A stretch of 64,000 nucleotides of DNA, from the NCBI GenBank assembly GCA_029263475.1, contig JAJCXK010000048.1, positions 1 through 64,000 of the forward strand. Direction: 5' to 3'. This stretch comes from Candidatus Nitrosopumilus sp. (lineage in GTDB: Archaea; Thermoproteota; Nitrososphaeria; Nitrososphaerales; Nitrosopumilaceae). Positions 48,704 to 57,107 of this stretch are shown here, in pieces; the first letter of the stretch is position 1; every line of letters begins with the position of its first letter. The notes under the pieces were generated by a model. The model saw nothing but the letters and a program-made list of their open reading frames with translations, was not told the DNA's origin and did not search any database. The position numbers were made by a program, and so were the translations under genes.

Positions 48704-49226
48704 TTGTCGTATCTCTCCATTTCTTCACAGCATCTTCAAGAGTTGGATGTATCTCATAGTATCGTCCTTCTCTCTCTCGTTGATGAAATTGCAGTTTAAG
48801 CCATGTTGAGGGCATCTCTGTGAACTGTTCCATTGTCAGATCATAGTCACTGTCTCCATTGTAGTCATCCAAATGACGTTGGAGTAGTTTCAGATCATCC
48901 TCATCTTCAGGATCAAGTGCAACTGCCTGTATCTCCAATCTTACAGCCATATCATGAGCCATAATCACCAGTTGAGTGAGATGTGCAAAGTCAAATGTGG
49001 CTAGTGAGCCTCGAATTAGATATGAATTGTATCTGTTGTCCTGGTAATCAAACAGTTCTAGCTGGTCTGAATCAAGATGATGGAGTCCGCCAAATACCTC
49101 TGATAGAATGGTCAGAGTCTTTCTTGCATTCTCTGCTAGTGGTTTGTCAGAATTACTATTGATTATTGCCATGTCATTTTTAGACAGACAATACCGATTA
49201 GATTCTGTAACGACACTTGCAATCAT
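48696..49226 (-). CDS. early hypothetical protein (176 aa)
   Basis: Acidic helical protein (ALDPEDEDDLKLLQRHLDDY) without metal site or TM. Lies in the early operon downstream of regulators. Unknown. Confidence 0.5.
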   Translation of the reverse strand: MIASVVTESNRYCLSKNDMAIINSNSDKPLAENARKTLTILSEVFGGLHHLDSDQLELFDYQDNRYNSYLIRGSLATFDFAHLTQLVIMAHDMAVRLEIQAVALDPEDEDDLKLLQRHLDDYNGDSDYDLTMEQFTEMPSTWLKLQFHQREREGRYYEIHPTLEDAVKKWRDTTIV

Positions 49227-49366
49227 TTGTCGTTCTCCATAAACGGATGTTGAAACAAGCCAACCACGTCATAACCGAAAACGTCTCGTCCTTGTGGACA
49301 ATAGACACCTTCACGGTGTTTACTTTGAAGTTCTGCACACATTACACATGGTTTATCTTCATCCAT
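49223..49366 (-). CDS. Cys micro-protein (47 aa)
   Basis: ATG 49366, one base after the previous stop; longer in-frame versions would overlap that gene. MDEDKPCVMCAELQSKHREG VYC has C-x2-C plus H and C, a likely zinc site. Stop overlaps the next start. Confidence 0.45.
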   Translation of the reverse strand: MDEDKPCVMCAELQSKHREGVYCPQGRDVFGYDVVGLFQHPFMENDK

Positions 49367-49367
49367 C

Positions 49368-49733
49368 TTACAGTTCCTCCACGTTGTCAATGCTCCACTC
49401 TTTGATCTGTCTAGGAGTAGGTGACAGGATATGATTTTTGTAATCAGTATGCCAAAATTCCATATTCTCCCTGGTGACATGATAGACTGTACCGTTATCA
49501 GATAATTTTGAAAGGTATGAGTTCTGCTTCAAAATTCTCATAATGTCTTTAATCGTCGAAGGGTGTTTTTTCATCGAAAGTGCAGCAGTTAACGGAGTAA
49601 AGTAATGGTCCGCGTTTGACAAAAAGAAGTCCATGACGTTGACACACTCATCAGTGAAACAGGATTTTCTAATTGTTCCCAGGTGTTGACATCTCAAGAT
49701 GATGTCCCTCCCACTGCCTGTTTTCCATCCCAA
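49368..49733 (-). CDS. winged-helix-like early protein
   Basis: A 121-aa product; AALSMKKHPSTIKDIMRILK QNSYLSKL resembles an HTH/winged-helix recognition region, so a transcription regulator is possible. No decisive motif. Confidence 0.45.
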   Translation of the reverse strand: MGWKTGSGRDIILRCQHLGTIRKSCFTDECVNVMDFFLSNADHYFTPLTAALSMKKHPSTIKDIMRILKQNSYLSKLSDNGTVYHVTRENMEFWHTDYKNHILSPTPRQIKEWSIDNVEEL

Positions 49734-49891
49734 AACTTAACAGAAGTATTTGACGGAATTATCAAATCACATTTGGAACAGAATTTTATCCCAATTGATT
49801 TGGAGTTTCTTTTGTTTCCAAGAGTGATTGGTATTCTAGGAGTTGCAAGATTAACTGTTTGATTACAGTTTGGACAGTTATCAATACTCAA
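49694..49891 (-). CDS. zinc-ribbon protein (65 aa)
   Basis: CPNCNQTV and CSKCDLI, two knuckles 25 residues apart, beta-rich between. TTG start. Overlaps the next gene by about 40 bases. Confidence 0.5.
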   Translation of the reverse strand: MSIDNCPNCNQTVNLATPRIPITLGNKRNSKSIGIKFCSKCDLIIPSNTSVKFWDGKQAVGGTSS

Positions 49892-50029
49892 TTAGAATTC
49901 CTTCATTGATGTTTGGTCAGGATGTGCAGCTGCATGTCTTTGAACATGTGCATTCATCTTGTCATATGTCAGATCTTCAAGATTCATTCCGCAAATATTG
50001 CATTGGGTGTGTTTGATTTGATTAGGCAA
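49892..50029 (-). CDS. C2H2-like micro-protein (45 aa)
   Basis: QCNICGMNLEDLTYDKMNAH then VQRH gives C-x2-C-x14-H-x3-H, a finger-like site. TTG start overlaps the methyltransferase stop. Confidence 0.45.
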   Translation of the reverse strand: MPNQIKHTQCNICGMNLEDLTYDKMNAHVQRHAAAHPDQTSMKEF

Positions 50030-50972
50030 GTTTGCCGACTCCTATTCTATTCAATGATTCCTTTGCAAAGTTCTTTGACAGTTCGCATCCAATCCATTTC
50101 CTTCCAAGATTCTCAGCAGCCAACGCAGTGGTTCCGCTTCCCATAAACGGGTCCAATACAATTCCATTCTGCGGACATCCGCATCTGATGAACCACTCTG
50201 CAAACTTTACCGGAAACGTCGCAAGGTGACTTGATGCCATGTCGCTTTTCTTTCTGGTTACATCAAGCAGACAGCCGGGATTCTTGTCAGTCTTTGTGTT
50301 TTCATATCTTAGATTGAATCCGGTGTAATCACCACGACTTCTTTTATCTTGCTTGAACTTTTCAATTTCCTCATCAGATGCCATGTATTTTTCGCCAAAT
50401 CTTTTTGTAAGTGATCCGTTTGCACCGTCCCTGATTCTGCGATTGACGTATTTTGTATTGTGTATTCTTGAAATCTTTACGGACTGTAAGTCAAAGTAAT
50501 GTTGTTTGTTTTTTACAAGGAAATAGACAGGTTCCATATTCCACCAAAGATGTGTCTGGACAGAGGTTGGAAACGCGTCTCGCTTCAGCCATTCAATGAC
50601 ATTCTCACATATCCATCCGTCAAGTACGCATTGAGACGAGAACTGTTCTGGCACCATAAGCTTGGTTCCCTTTTTGATAGAGCCGTGATTCTTCTTGGCA
50701 TAGCTGTCTGAGATGTTGATAAAGCACGTACCTCTGGGTTTTAGGATTCTAAGTAGTTCATTTTGAAATACTCTCATCTTGGATAGGAATTCAAAGACTG
50801 AACTCTCGTTTCCCCAGGCACCCTTTACACCCAGATTGATGTCATTGTAGTACATCGGAGAGGTTACGATACAGTCAATGGAATTGGTAGGAAATCGCGT
50901 GAGTGTTTCCATTACATCGTCCAGGTAGATTGTCCTGGATTCGGGTTTGATTCGAGAAATTTGTTTGCTCAT
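50022..50972 (-). CDS. beta-class DNA methyltransferase (N4/N6 amino type)
   Basis: A 316-aa product. Catalytic motif IV comes first (CIVTSPMYYND, a variant of TSPPYxD) and the SAM-binding DPFMGSGTTALAAENLGRKW comes last, the order of beta-class amino-methyltransferases. TSP favours N4-cytosine, but this cannot be decided. No restriction gene is adjacent, so it probably protects or marks viral DNA. Confidence 0.8.
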   Translation of the reverse strand: MSKQISRIKPESRTIYLDDVMETLTRFPTNSIDCIVTSPMYYNDINLGVKGAWGNESSVFEFLSKMRVFQNELLRILKPRGTCFINISDSYAKKNHGSIKKGTKLMVPEQFSSQCVLDGWICENVIEWLKRDAFPTSVQTHLWWNMEPVYFLVKNKQHYFDLQSVKISRIHNTKYVNRRIRDGANGSLTKRFGEKYMASDEEIEKFKQDKRSRGDYTGFNLRYENTKTDKNPGCLLDVTRKKSDMASSHLATFPVKFAEWFIRCGCPQNGIVLDPFMGSGTTALAAENLGRKWIGCELSKNFAKESLNRIGVGKLA

Positions 50973-51238
50973 TTTTTAGATCTCCTTTTCCAATGGGAGT
51001 CAAAATCATTCCAGTTTGAGAGATATTGCTTTGTATTCTCATGATTCTCACAAGATTCATAGGTTAGACATTCATCTGCAGAATGCGTTTCATACCCGCA
51101 TGCGCATGATTCAAAGAAACAATTTTTACAAGTCCAAGGATATTCTGGCTTTTCGATAGAATCAAAATGACAATCACAGTCTTCGATGAAGATTGATTTT
51201 AGATTCTTAGTTGATTTACAGTTCCAACATTGTTTCAA
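50969..51238 (-). CDS. Cys/His-rich zinc protein (89 aa)
   Basis: CWNCKSTKN, CDCHFD, CKNCFFESCACGYETH and a C-terminal Cys/His segment suggest two or three zinc sites. Overlaps the MCM gene and methyltransferase gene by 4 bases each. Confidence 0.55.
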   Translation of the reverse strand: MKQCWNCKSTKNLKSIFIEDCDCHFDSIEKPEYPWTCKNCFFESCACGYETHSADECLTYESCENHENTKQYLSNWNDFDSHWKRRSKK

Positions 51239-53229
51239 ATCTTGACATACCTCCCATTGACTAATTTTCTAAGCTGCTGATTTCTTCCATCGATTAGCTG
51301 GTTCTCGATAAAGTGTTGCGCAGTTGAATCAGTGAAATGCTTTGTCTCGGCCAAGGCTTGCATCAAATCGTTTAGCTCGACTGAATTATTCGCATCCTTT
51401 ACCTCATCAAATGCCTCCCATACCGCATCAGTCTTGTTGATCTTTTTACTGTCCCAGAACGTATCAGTCTCAAGGTTTGACGTGTTGACGTTAAGAGAAG
51501 CCAGAGATTTCTTCAGGATATCACAAGCTATTTCTGCATCCTTGGTATCAGTGACTTGCTTAAAGTTGAGCTTTGCATGTGCAAACGTAAGTCGAATCAG
51601 CCCGTGAAGATGTCTTGGTACAATGTGTACATGGCTATGCCCTTGCGAATTCACCCTGATCTGCTTGTAGAACTGAAGACAGTGTGTTTGTGATTCCTTG
51701 CTGAGAGTTGGCTTTATCTTCTTGGTGTATGCAACAAGCTTCCGTAGCTGCTCATAGTCAAAGTGTCCTTCAGTGGAATTATTGTCATCATCATACTGCG
51801 CCAGTATCTGCTGCCCGATAAGATCATCTCCCGAATTGCTAACCTCGTCGATGATATTCCAAATGTTATCAAAACGCGTAAGCAATGATGGAGGGATATC
51901 ATACTGATCTCTGATTGATTCGTTGGGATCAAACTTTCCCTTTAGAGGATTGGCAGCAGCCAGGATCTTCGTCCTTGCCTGCAAGGTCACATTCACCACC
52001 TTTGTATTGGTACACTGTCCGTTCTCCATTGCCTCATGTATGGAATTTCTATCATCAGGACTCATCTTGTCAAACTCATCGCAACACACCAGACCCTTGT
52101 CGCATTGTGGCAATGCTCCGGCCTGAGCCATGAACGTGCCATTGGAACGCTTGATTGTGGCAATGGTAAGACCGGCCTTGGAGCCACCAGACCCTACGGA
52201 ATACAATGATTTGGGCTCCAATTTCATGGCTGCAAGCAATAGCTGAGTCTTAGATGTGCTGGGATCCCCTACCAGAAACGTGTTTGAATAGTCCCTTATT
52301 CCAGGATGCTCTACGCCGCCTACAAGCTGCAGCAGAATGTTTTCCTTTACGTCATCCATTCCGATAATGTGTGGCGCTATTGACCTTGACACATTTGCAA
52401 AGTAATCTGGTTTTTTGGATTCGTTTTGGAGATATTCCAATTCCTCAGGGGTTGGTAGAATTTCCTTTTCCTCAAGCTCGTTAATTGAGATTACCTCAAT
52501 GATGTGATTGTACCTGTTTTTGGATTTTGATTTAGGGTCTGATACTGCCTTGAATATTCCCAAGATGTGTTTTTTCTGTCCTGCAAACACGTCACCGACC
52601 TGATCATCAATTATGACTCCCGGAAACTCCAATGGTGAGTTTTCTCTTGATTCGTTAAGTGGTTCCTGAAACGTCAGTTCCTGGAAGAACGAATACTTTG
52701 ATTTTGATTTGTCAAGAACCAATATTGGGAAATTGTCATCTCCATGCTCCATGCATCTGTGAGGATAGATTCCAACGGGCTGTCCTTCATAGTATCCGTT
52801 ATGGCCACACTTGTTTTCAGGACAGTACAGATATGCATCCTTGATGTATGATTTTATTTCACTTGTCTGCAATACAAGTGCGTTAAATGAGATTGGCGAG
52901 TTTATCAAATCAGATGAGATATCAGAAAGTTTTATCGTGTATTCTTGCGGTGTCGTGATCTTTACCTTCAGGGTTACAAAGTCTTCTCTGATGTGATTGT
53001 TCTTGTGATGATTAGTAAGGATGTGGATGATTGCATCTTTTACAATGGTTCTGAATTCACCAGTATAGTTCAGGAAAAATTCCATCAGTTCGGTATCTTC
53101 AGGGATTGGAAGAGTGAACTTGCTTACAGGATGGAGTAATAATATCTCTTGCAGATGATTTTCTTGAAGGTATGGCTTGATCTTGTCTCTAATCGCCGAT
53201 GCTGTGTGAATGAGAGTGTTTTCAGACAA
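51235..53229 (-). CDS. mcm: MCM replicative helicase, viral
   Basis: A 664-aa product with the MCM layout: N-terminal domain with a Cys cluster (CPENKCGHNGYYEG ... HRCMEHG), then AAA+ motifs Walker A GDPSTSKTQ (usual GDPGtaKSQ), Walker B GLVCCDEFDKM, sensor 1 LAAANP and Arg finger SLLTRFD. A C-terminal winged-helix follows. Unwinds DNA ahead of the host replisome. Clearly diverged from cellular MCM, so a virus-adapted copy. Confidence 0.9.
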   Translation of the reverse strand: MSENTLIHTASAIRDKIKPYLQENHLQEILLLHPVSKFTLPIPEDTELMEFFLNYTGEFRTIVKDAIIHILTNHHKNNHIREDFVTLKVKITTPQEYTIKLSDISSDLINSPISFNALVLQTSEIKSYIKDAYLYCPENKCGHNGYYEGQPVGIYPHRCMEHGDDNFPILVLDKSKSKYSFFQELTFQEPLNESRENSPLEFPGVIIDDQVGDVFAGQKKHILGIFKAVSDPKSKSKNRYNHIIEVISINELEEKEILPTPEELEYLQNESKKPDYFANVSRSIAPHIIGMDDVKENILLQLVGGVEHPGIRDYSNTFLVGDPSTSKTQLLLAAMKLEPKSLYSVGSGGSKAGLTIATIKRSNGTFMAQAGALPQCDKGLVCCDEFDKMSPDDRNSIHEAMENGQCTNTKVVNVTLQARTKILAAANPLKGKFDPNESIRDQYDIPPSLLTRFDNIWNIIDEVSNSGDDLIGQQILAQYDDDNNSTEGHFDYEQLRKLVAYTKKIKPTLSKESQTHCLQFYKQIRVNSQGHSHVHIVPRHLHGLIRLTFAHAKLNFKQVTDTKDAEIACDILKKSLASLNVNTSNLETDTFWDSKKINKTDAVWEAFDEVKDANNSVELNDLMQALAETKHFTDSTAQHFIENQLIDGRNQQLRKLVNGRYVKI

Positions 53230-53281
53230 TGCATGCTACTCCTAAAGAAAGAAAATAGAAAATAGAAAATAGAATTGTAAT

Positions 53282-53318
53282 TGTATTACAGTAATACATG
53301 CTGTAATACTGTAATACA
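53282..53318. promoter_or_regulatory. GTAATAC operator array upstream of mcm
   Basis: TGTATTACAG (53282-53291) and CTGTAATACA (53309-53318) form a perfect 10-bp inverted repeat. GTAATAC occurs at 53291, 53303 and 53311, and GTATTACAGTAATAC (53283-53297) is itself a palindrome. About 55-90 bp before the mcm ATG. Confidence 0.6.
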
Positions 53319-53330
53319 CTTGAGTTTCTT

Positions 53331-53660
53331 TTAGACAAATTTCTTTTGCTCCCATTTGTGCTTCTCTACCATTTCCAAGGCCAATGCCAAGGCGGATCTG
53401 CTGTCAGCATCCATTGATTCCAAAATCTCATACTGTCTTGTCTGGTCACGTAATCCCTCCAATTCCTTGAGAAATTCAGGATTCTTGACTTCCTTCATCA
53501 ATGCAGCAGCCTTGAGTCCAAGGTCAGAATAGTATCGCAATGATTCTGAAAAGTTACCGAAATCACCATCAGGATTAGCCTTGGAGAATACCTCCGCATG
53601 TAAGTCCTTCCATAATTTTTGTGGAATTCTTGAATTTACAGCGATGAAAGGCTCTTTCAT
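53331..53660 (-). CDS. RHH-like early protein
   Basis: A 109-aa product; IAVNSRIPQKLWKDLHAEVF looks like an RHH strand-helix, followed by a long helical region. Possible regulator binding the GTAATAC array just downstream. Inferred. Confidence 0.4.
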   Translation of the reverse strand: MKEPFIAVNSRIPQKLWKDLHAEVFSKANPDGDFGNFSESLRYYSDLGLKAAALMKEVKNPEFLKELEGLRDQTRQYEILESMDADSRSALALALEMVEKHKWEQKKFV

Positions 53661-54007
53661 TTCTTTGAATCCCCCAATATTTTTTCTAGTAATGCTTTTT
53701 CTTGCTTACCTTGTTCAGTTAATTCACAACCACAGCATTCATGATGTGTGTGATTTGTATCTGGGAGATATTTTTGATATTCCGAGTTTAATCGATCGAC
53801 GATGCCTTGATTTTCATCGTCGTGTTTTGTAAAAATGGTTCTGACGTTAGTCAAAGGTCCTATTTTTTCAGAGCCATGCATTTCCTGCACCAGTAATAAT
53901 CCCATATTCTCCTGAATATTGAAAAAATTGGTTGCTGCATCAAATTCATTTTTTGCCTCAGTCGTATATGGAACCATGGAGATGTTGAAATATCGTTTAC
54001 CATCCAT
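53657..54007 (-). CDS. early hypothetical protein (116 aa)
   Basis: Mixed alpha/beta; C-terminus has HTHHECCGCEL, a metal-type cluster. ATGA overlap with the next gene. Unknown. Confidence 0.45.
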   Translation of the reverse strand: MDGKRYFNISMVPYTTEAKNEFDAATNFFNIQENMGLLLVQEMHGSEKIGPLTNVRTIFTKHDDENQGIVDRLNSEYQKYLPDTNHTHHECCGCELTEQGKQEKALLEKILGDSKK

Positions 54008-54008
54008 G

Positions 54009-54113
54009 TTATTTCAGCCTCGTCCCGCAGACTTTTCTTGAATTAGATGATACGGAATTGCAGATTCTGACGTTGTCTTTCCATTCTGACTTGCAGTTTG
54101 GACAGACTTTCAA
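54009..54113 (-). CDS. zinc micro-protein (34 aa)
   Basis: TTG start; LKVCPNCKSEWKDNVRICNS and a later VCG give C-x2-C plus two Cys. TAA precedes the next ATG by one base. Confidence 0.4.
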   Translation of the reverse strand: MKVCPNCKSEWKDNVRICNSVSSNSRKVCGTRLK

Positions 54114-54277
54114 TTCTGATTCCTCTGTGTTGAATTGCAAATTTTACCAGGAACGTAATCATTACATGGACAATCTACCCATTCACATGCGGTATATTGT
54201 TTGGTTTTACTTACAAAGATATGATCTATCTTGAAATGATTGCACCCAGCAGTTCCGCAAAGATGACCTTTACCCAT
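54110..54277 (-). CDS. Cys-rich micro-protein (55 aa)
   Basis: ATG 54277 chosen at the TGATG overlap; an earlier Met (54346) would overlap the preceding gene by 70 bases but adds a C-x2-C. HLCGTAGCNHFKIDH and CEWVDCPCND suggest a zinc site. Confidence 0.45.
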   Translation of the reverse strand: MGKGHLCGTAGCNHFKIDHIFVSKTKQYTACEWVDCPCNDYVPGKICNSTQRNQN

Positions 54278-54459
54278 CACGTTTTGGTCTCCTGTGCAAT
54301 ACAAACATCTGTCAATACGGTGCAGATGGAAAATTTTGTTTTGCATCCGTTACACTGAAACCTATGCTTGTATCCTTTAAGAAAAATCTCAGAAACCATC
54401 AGAGAGACATCGGTGGAATCACACTCTTGATTTGCACATGGTACCTCGATTATTCCCAT
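54277..54459 (-). CDS. zinc-ribbon protein (60 aa)
   Basis: VPCANQECDSTDV and FQCNGCKTKF form two knuckles. ATG overlaps the previous stop. Confidence 0.5.
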   Translation of the reverse strand: MGIIEVPCANQECDSTDVSLMVSEIFLKGYKHRFQCNGCKTKFSICTVLTDVCIAQETKT

Positions 54460-54914
54460 TATGCCAGGATCTCCATTTCTTTTTGGATGTTTATCTGAAC
54501 GCGCAGATTATGAGTAATGCAGTAATGTGGCTTTTCCTCAAACTCAGTGGATACAAACGCGACTCCAGTTACATTGCATCCTGACTCTGCACATACCACG
54601 TTTTGCAATACGTGAGAGTTTTTGGAATTCGTAGGTACTGTGGTGAAATTTGAAATATCGTATTTCTTTTTATTGTTTGCCTGATACTGTTTTATCTTAC
54701 GTTCGCATTTTTCACAGATAAGCAGCACATCAAGTATCTCAAACTTTTTTAGAATCTCGGAAAACTTTCTTGTCCTAAAGCCGCATGGAGATGTCGTAAT
54801 GTCATCTCGATTTGTGTCTCGTCTGATGTAATGATATTTTCCAGAGATGTTGGATAAGATCCAACCGCTTGTCAGTCCTTCCATTAGAAAAAGACCTCCC
54901 GTATTACTGACCAA
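54459..54914 (-). CDS. early protein with C-x2-C and C/H motifs
   Basis: A 151-aa product: Arg-rich N-terminal half, LLICEKCERKIKQY in the middle, and CAESGCNVTG ... HYCITHN at the end. Two possible zinc sites; perhaps nucleic-acid binding. Confidence 0.5.
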   Translation of the reverse strand: MVSNTGGLFLMEGLTSGWILSNISGKYHYIRRDTNRDDITTSPCGFRTRKFSEILKKFEILDVLLICEKCERKIKQYQANNKKKYDISNFTTVPTNSKNSHVLQNVVCAESGCNVTGVAFVSTEFEEKPHYCITHNLRVQINIQKEMEILA

Positions 54915-54945
54915 TGTGAACCTCCTGCAAGACAGTTTAGTGACA

Positions 54946-55536
54946 TTATTTTTTACCCCCGCATTTCAGACATTTTCCTGACTGTTTTCCAAATGCCGGT
55001 TCTTCACAGGTGCAAATTTTATCCAAAGTCCCCCTGGTGGAAAAGTCGCATTCAGACCCATCAGATATGTTTGTCTCTATCTTCTCTACTCTCTTTCCAT
55101 CTGCGTTCTTTAGAAGATTGATAATTTCAAGTTCAGGAATCTGCTTTCTCCATGCGTTTCTTTCCGCTTTTGATATTGCCTTTGTTCTTCCGAACTTGTC
55201 ATACTTTGAACTCTCAAGGTATGATGCTTCAGAGATTCCTTCAGTTTCCAATCCTGTTTTTGAATTCTTTACACGAACAATGCTACGCCAATAACAATGC
55301 TGTTTATCTTCAGGATCATCCTTGTCTAAAACGACTTCAGACTTTAGAATGTGAAGAGCCTGTTCGCTTTGACTCATTTTCAGGACCATGTATTTCAAAC
55401 CCGTGTAGGTTATCTGCTTGGTTCCTCTCAGTTCGTATACAAGAGCCTTCTTCAGATCATCATCGCATGAAATTATCTGCTGCTCGTCTTCGGAATCCAT
55501 GATGGAAAAGTCAGACTTTATCAGATCTGATGACAT
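54946..55536 (-). CDS. putative recombination/ssDNA-annealing protein
   Basis: 196 aa from ATG 55536 (TAATG overlap). FGRTKAISKAERNAWRKQIP resembles the 'A.SKA.RNA....IP' motif of phage annealing/Rad52-like and related early proteins. C-terminus has a zinc ribbon (CTCEEPAFGKQSGKCLKCGG). Lies just upstream of the replication genes. Family call tentative. Confidence 0.4.
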   Translation of the reverse strand: MSSDLIKSDFSIMDSEDEQQIISCDDDLKKALVYELRGTKQITYTGLKYMVLKMSQSEQALHILKSEVVLDKDDPEDKQHCYWRSIVRVKNSKTGLETEGISEASYLESSKYDKFGRTKAISKAERNAWRKQIPELEIINLLKNADGKRVEKIETNISDGSECDFSTRGTLDKICTCEEPAFGKQSGKCLKCGGKK

Positions 55537-55667
55537 TATGATCTGTCCTCCAAGACCCATCTTAGCGCTGCAATCTGTCCCTGAATGTGGGAAATGTCCG
55601 GCTCTTCATCAAGATGAATGTTTACAAGAATCTTAATCTCATTGATTATCTGTTCAGATGTTTTCAT
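55536..55667 (-). CDS. small early protein (43 aa)
   Basis: ATG 55667, TAA overlapping the next ATG. Acidic helical (KTSEQIINEIKILVNIHLDE). No motif; supported by coupling. Confidence 0.4.
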   Translation of the reverse strand: MKTSEQIINEIKILVNIHLDEEPDISHIQGQIAALRWVLEDRS

Positions 55668-55927
55668 GATTTATCCTCCGTTCGTTCTGGATGGCATATT
55701 TTGCAAAGACAATTGTATCCGCAAACCTGCTGACAGTTCTTACAAAGAGGATGATCAGGTGCATGATTGACTTGTACGGACTTTTTGTGTCCGTTTGTAC
55801 ATTCCACGATTACTGTGTCAATGACAAAAACTGTACCGAATTCACCATGTTGTTCTACAAGTAAATTTGATTTTATTGGCGGGATTGTTTCTCCACATTC
55901 ATAGCATGTAGTCTTGGACGTATTCAA
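55664..55927 (-). CDS. zinc protein with multiple Cys pairs (87 aa)
   Basis: TCYECGETIPP near the start and CKNCQQVCGYNCLCKICHPE near the end, enough ligands for two zinc ions. TTG start. Confidence 0.5.
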   Translation of the reverse strand: MNTSKTTCYECGETIPPIKSNLLVEQHGEFGTVFVIDTVIVECTNGHKKSVQVNHAPDHPLCKNCQQVCGYNCLCKICHPERTEDKS

Positions 55928-56115
55928 TTTTGAGACGTCCCAATGGAATAGTTATGATGATGACAATCTTGTCTTGAAACCAATGGCCATGTCGCCACAT
56001 AATTTCTTAGAATCTTTACTGATCGAACAGTCGTATTTTGGTAATGACCCACAAAGAAGCAGTCATTGCACTTTACGGTTATGGTCTTGTGAACTGTGTT
56101 GTTTTCAGACATCAA
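55924..56115 (-). CDS. small zinc-type protein (63 aa)
   Basis: VKCNDCFFVGHYQN gives C-x2-C, with a later CHHH. Two Met codons at the start (56115, 56112). Overlaps neighbours by a few bases. Confidence 0.45.
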   Translation of the reverse strand: MMSENNTVHKTITVKCNDCFFVGHYQNTTVRSVKILRNYVATWPLVSRQDCHHHNYSIGTSQN

Positions 56116-56294
56116 TCCAACAGCTCCGCAAGAGTGGAATCATGAATTTTTGATCTTACAGAAGAGTTTGAAACAATGAACTGCTCTTCGCTTTTTGCAT
56201 CTACAACAGATGTGTCTCGGATGATCAGACTTTTCATCTGTGGTGTGAAATTTTGGAAACTTTCAGTTGCAGTTTCACTACAATATGATTTCAA
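56112..56294 (-). CDS. small early protein (60 aa)
   Basis: TTG start. Polar, Ser/Thr rich, without metal or membrane motif. Kept because of exact overlap with its neighbours. Confidence 0.4.
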   Translation of the reverse strand: MKSYCSETATESFQNFTPQMKSLIIRDTSVVDAKSEEQFIVSNSSVRSKIHDSTLAELLD

Positions 56295-56476
56295 TTTTGA
56301 GGAATCCCCGAAATTCTCTTGAAAGATTTTGATTTGGAATAAAATGAAACGCAGTCAGGGCACATTGCAACAAGAGGCAAATCCACACCATGCTGATTTT
56401 GAAACGGGACACTGATTTTCTCAGATGATTCGTGTATGCATTCCTCGTTTACTGAAACAGTTTGTTGATGACTCAA
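56291..56476 (-). CDS. small early protein with CPDC
   Basis: A 61-aa product, TTG start in TTGA with the upstream regulator gene. LVAMCPDCVSFYSK and an early C-x-H could coordinate zinc. Unknown. Confidence 0.45.
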   Translation of the reverse strand: MSHQQTVSVNEECIHESSEKISVPFQNQHGVDLPLVAMCPDCVSFYSKSKSFKRISGIPQN

Positions 56477-56625
56477 GATTTAGATTCCTCTGCTATTTCC
56501 AGTAATCTTTTAATCAAATCATCATAAGTTTCACCTTTCCTTCCAAAATTATCCACTTGTTTTTTTGTGGATTCAAAAACGGGTATTGTTTCATATTTTT
56601 CTGCTGTTTCAACAGTTGTAACCAT
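56473..56625 (-). CDS. small RHH-type antitoxin-like regulator
   Basis: A 50-aa product. The ending FGRKGETYDDLIKRLLEIAE is the 'GRKGETYDDVI.RLL' motif of a widespread archaeal antitoxin/RHH-like small protein family. No toxin gene is adjacent. ATG lies at the edge of the ACTAATAATATTATTAGT palindrome and is divergent from the RHH/zinc gene at 56723. Confidence 0.6.
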   Translation of the reverse strand: MVTTVETAEKYETIPVFESTKKQVDNFGRKGETYDDLIKRLLEIAEESKS

Positions 56626-56712
56626 ACTAATAATATTATTAGTGTTGTAATATTTATAATTAACTAATAATATTGTTAGTCAAACAGTCAAAATATACTA
56701 ACATATATGTTA
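56626..56712. promoter_or_regulatory. ACTAATAATATTRTTAGT operator pair
   Basis: A perfect 18-bp palindrome ACTAATAATATTATTAGT at 56626-56643, a one-mismatch copy at 56663-56680 (37 bp apart), and TAACATATATGTTA at 56699-56712. They fill the divergent gap between two DNA-binding-protein genes, matching a lysogeny control region of the right-hand provirus. Confidence 0.65.
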
Positions 56713-56722
56713 CTTCGTTGTA

Positions 56723-57106
56723 ATGATTGCAATGGTTACAAAAACTGAAGTTAAGTCAACGTTTAGTGCCGTGCAATTACCACGTCAAGTTATTCAGAGA
56801 TTAGAAGATTTTTCAAATACAGAATTTAGTAAAAAAAAGGGTTTAACCAATAAGACACAAGTAGCTAGAGCTGCATGTTTAGAATTTCTTGAAAAATATG
56901 CTGTTGAAAATGATACCACAAGGTTTGTTCTCCCAAGTTTGGAAGATGATGAATTAAGAATCGATGTACATATTTTTAATGATAGAGTGGTTTGCAACAG
57001 ATGCATAACGGATAAGGAAAAGTGCAAACATGTTGAAGCATTGTACAAAGACAAGGAAGTCAAATCTCATCTTAAAAAATCAAAAATAATTTTGCCTAAA
57101 AGATAA
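56723..57106 (+). CDS. RHH-type DNA-binding protein with C-terminal zinc motif (probable repressor of the right element)
   Basis: A 127-aa product. RHH-like N-terminus (TFSAVQLPRQVIQRLEDFSN, then TNKTQVARAACLEFL). C-terminal VCNRCITDKEKCKHVEALYK gives C-x2-C-x6-C-x-H followed by a KK-rich helix. Same domain order as the protein at 2496. Only major rightward gene in the early region, as expected for a lysogeny repressor. Confidence 0.55.
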   Translation: MIAMVTKTEVKSTFSAVQLPRQVIQRLEDFSNTEFSKKKGLTNKTQVARAACLEFLEKYAVENDTTRFVLPSLEDDELRIDVHIFNDRVVCNRCITDKEKCKHVEALYKDKEVKSHLKKSKIILPKR

Positions 57107-57107
57107 A

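Noticed and set aside
50022-50972. A restriction-modification system around the methyltransferase
   Set aside because: Neighbouring genes are small zinc proteins and MCM; no endonuclease-like ORF accompanies it.
56473-56625. Toxin-antitoxin module
   Set aside because: The small protein resembles an archaeal antitoxin family, but no PIN, RelE or other toxin-like gene is adjacent.
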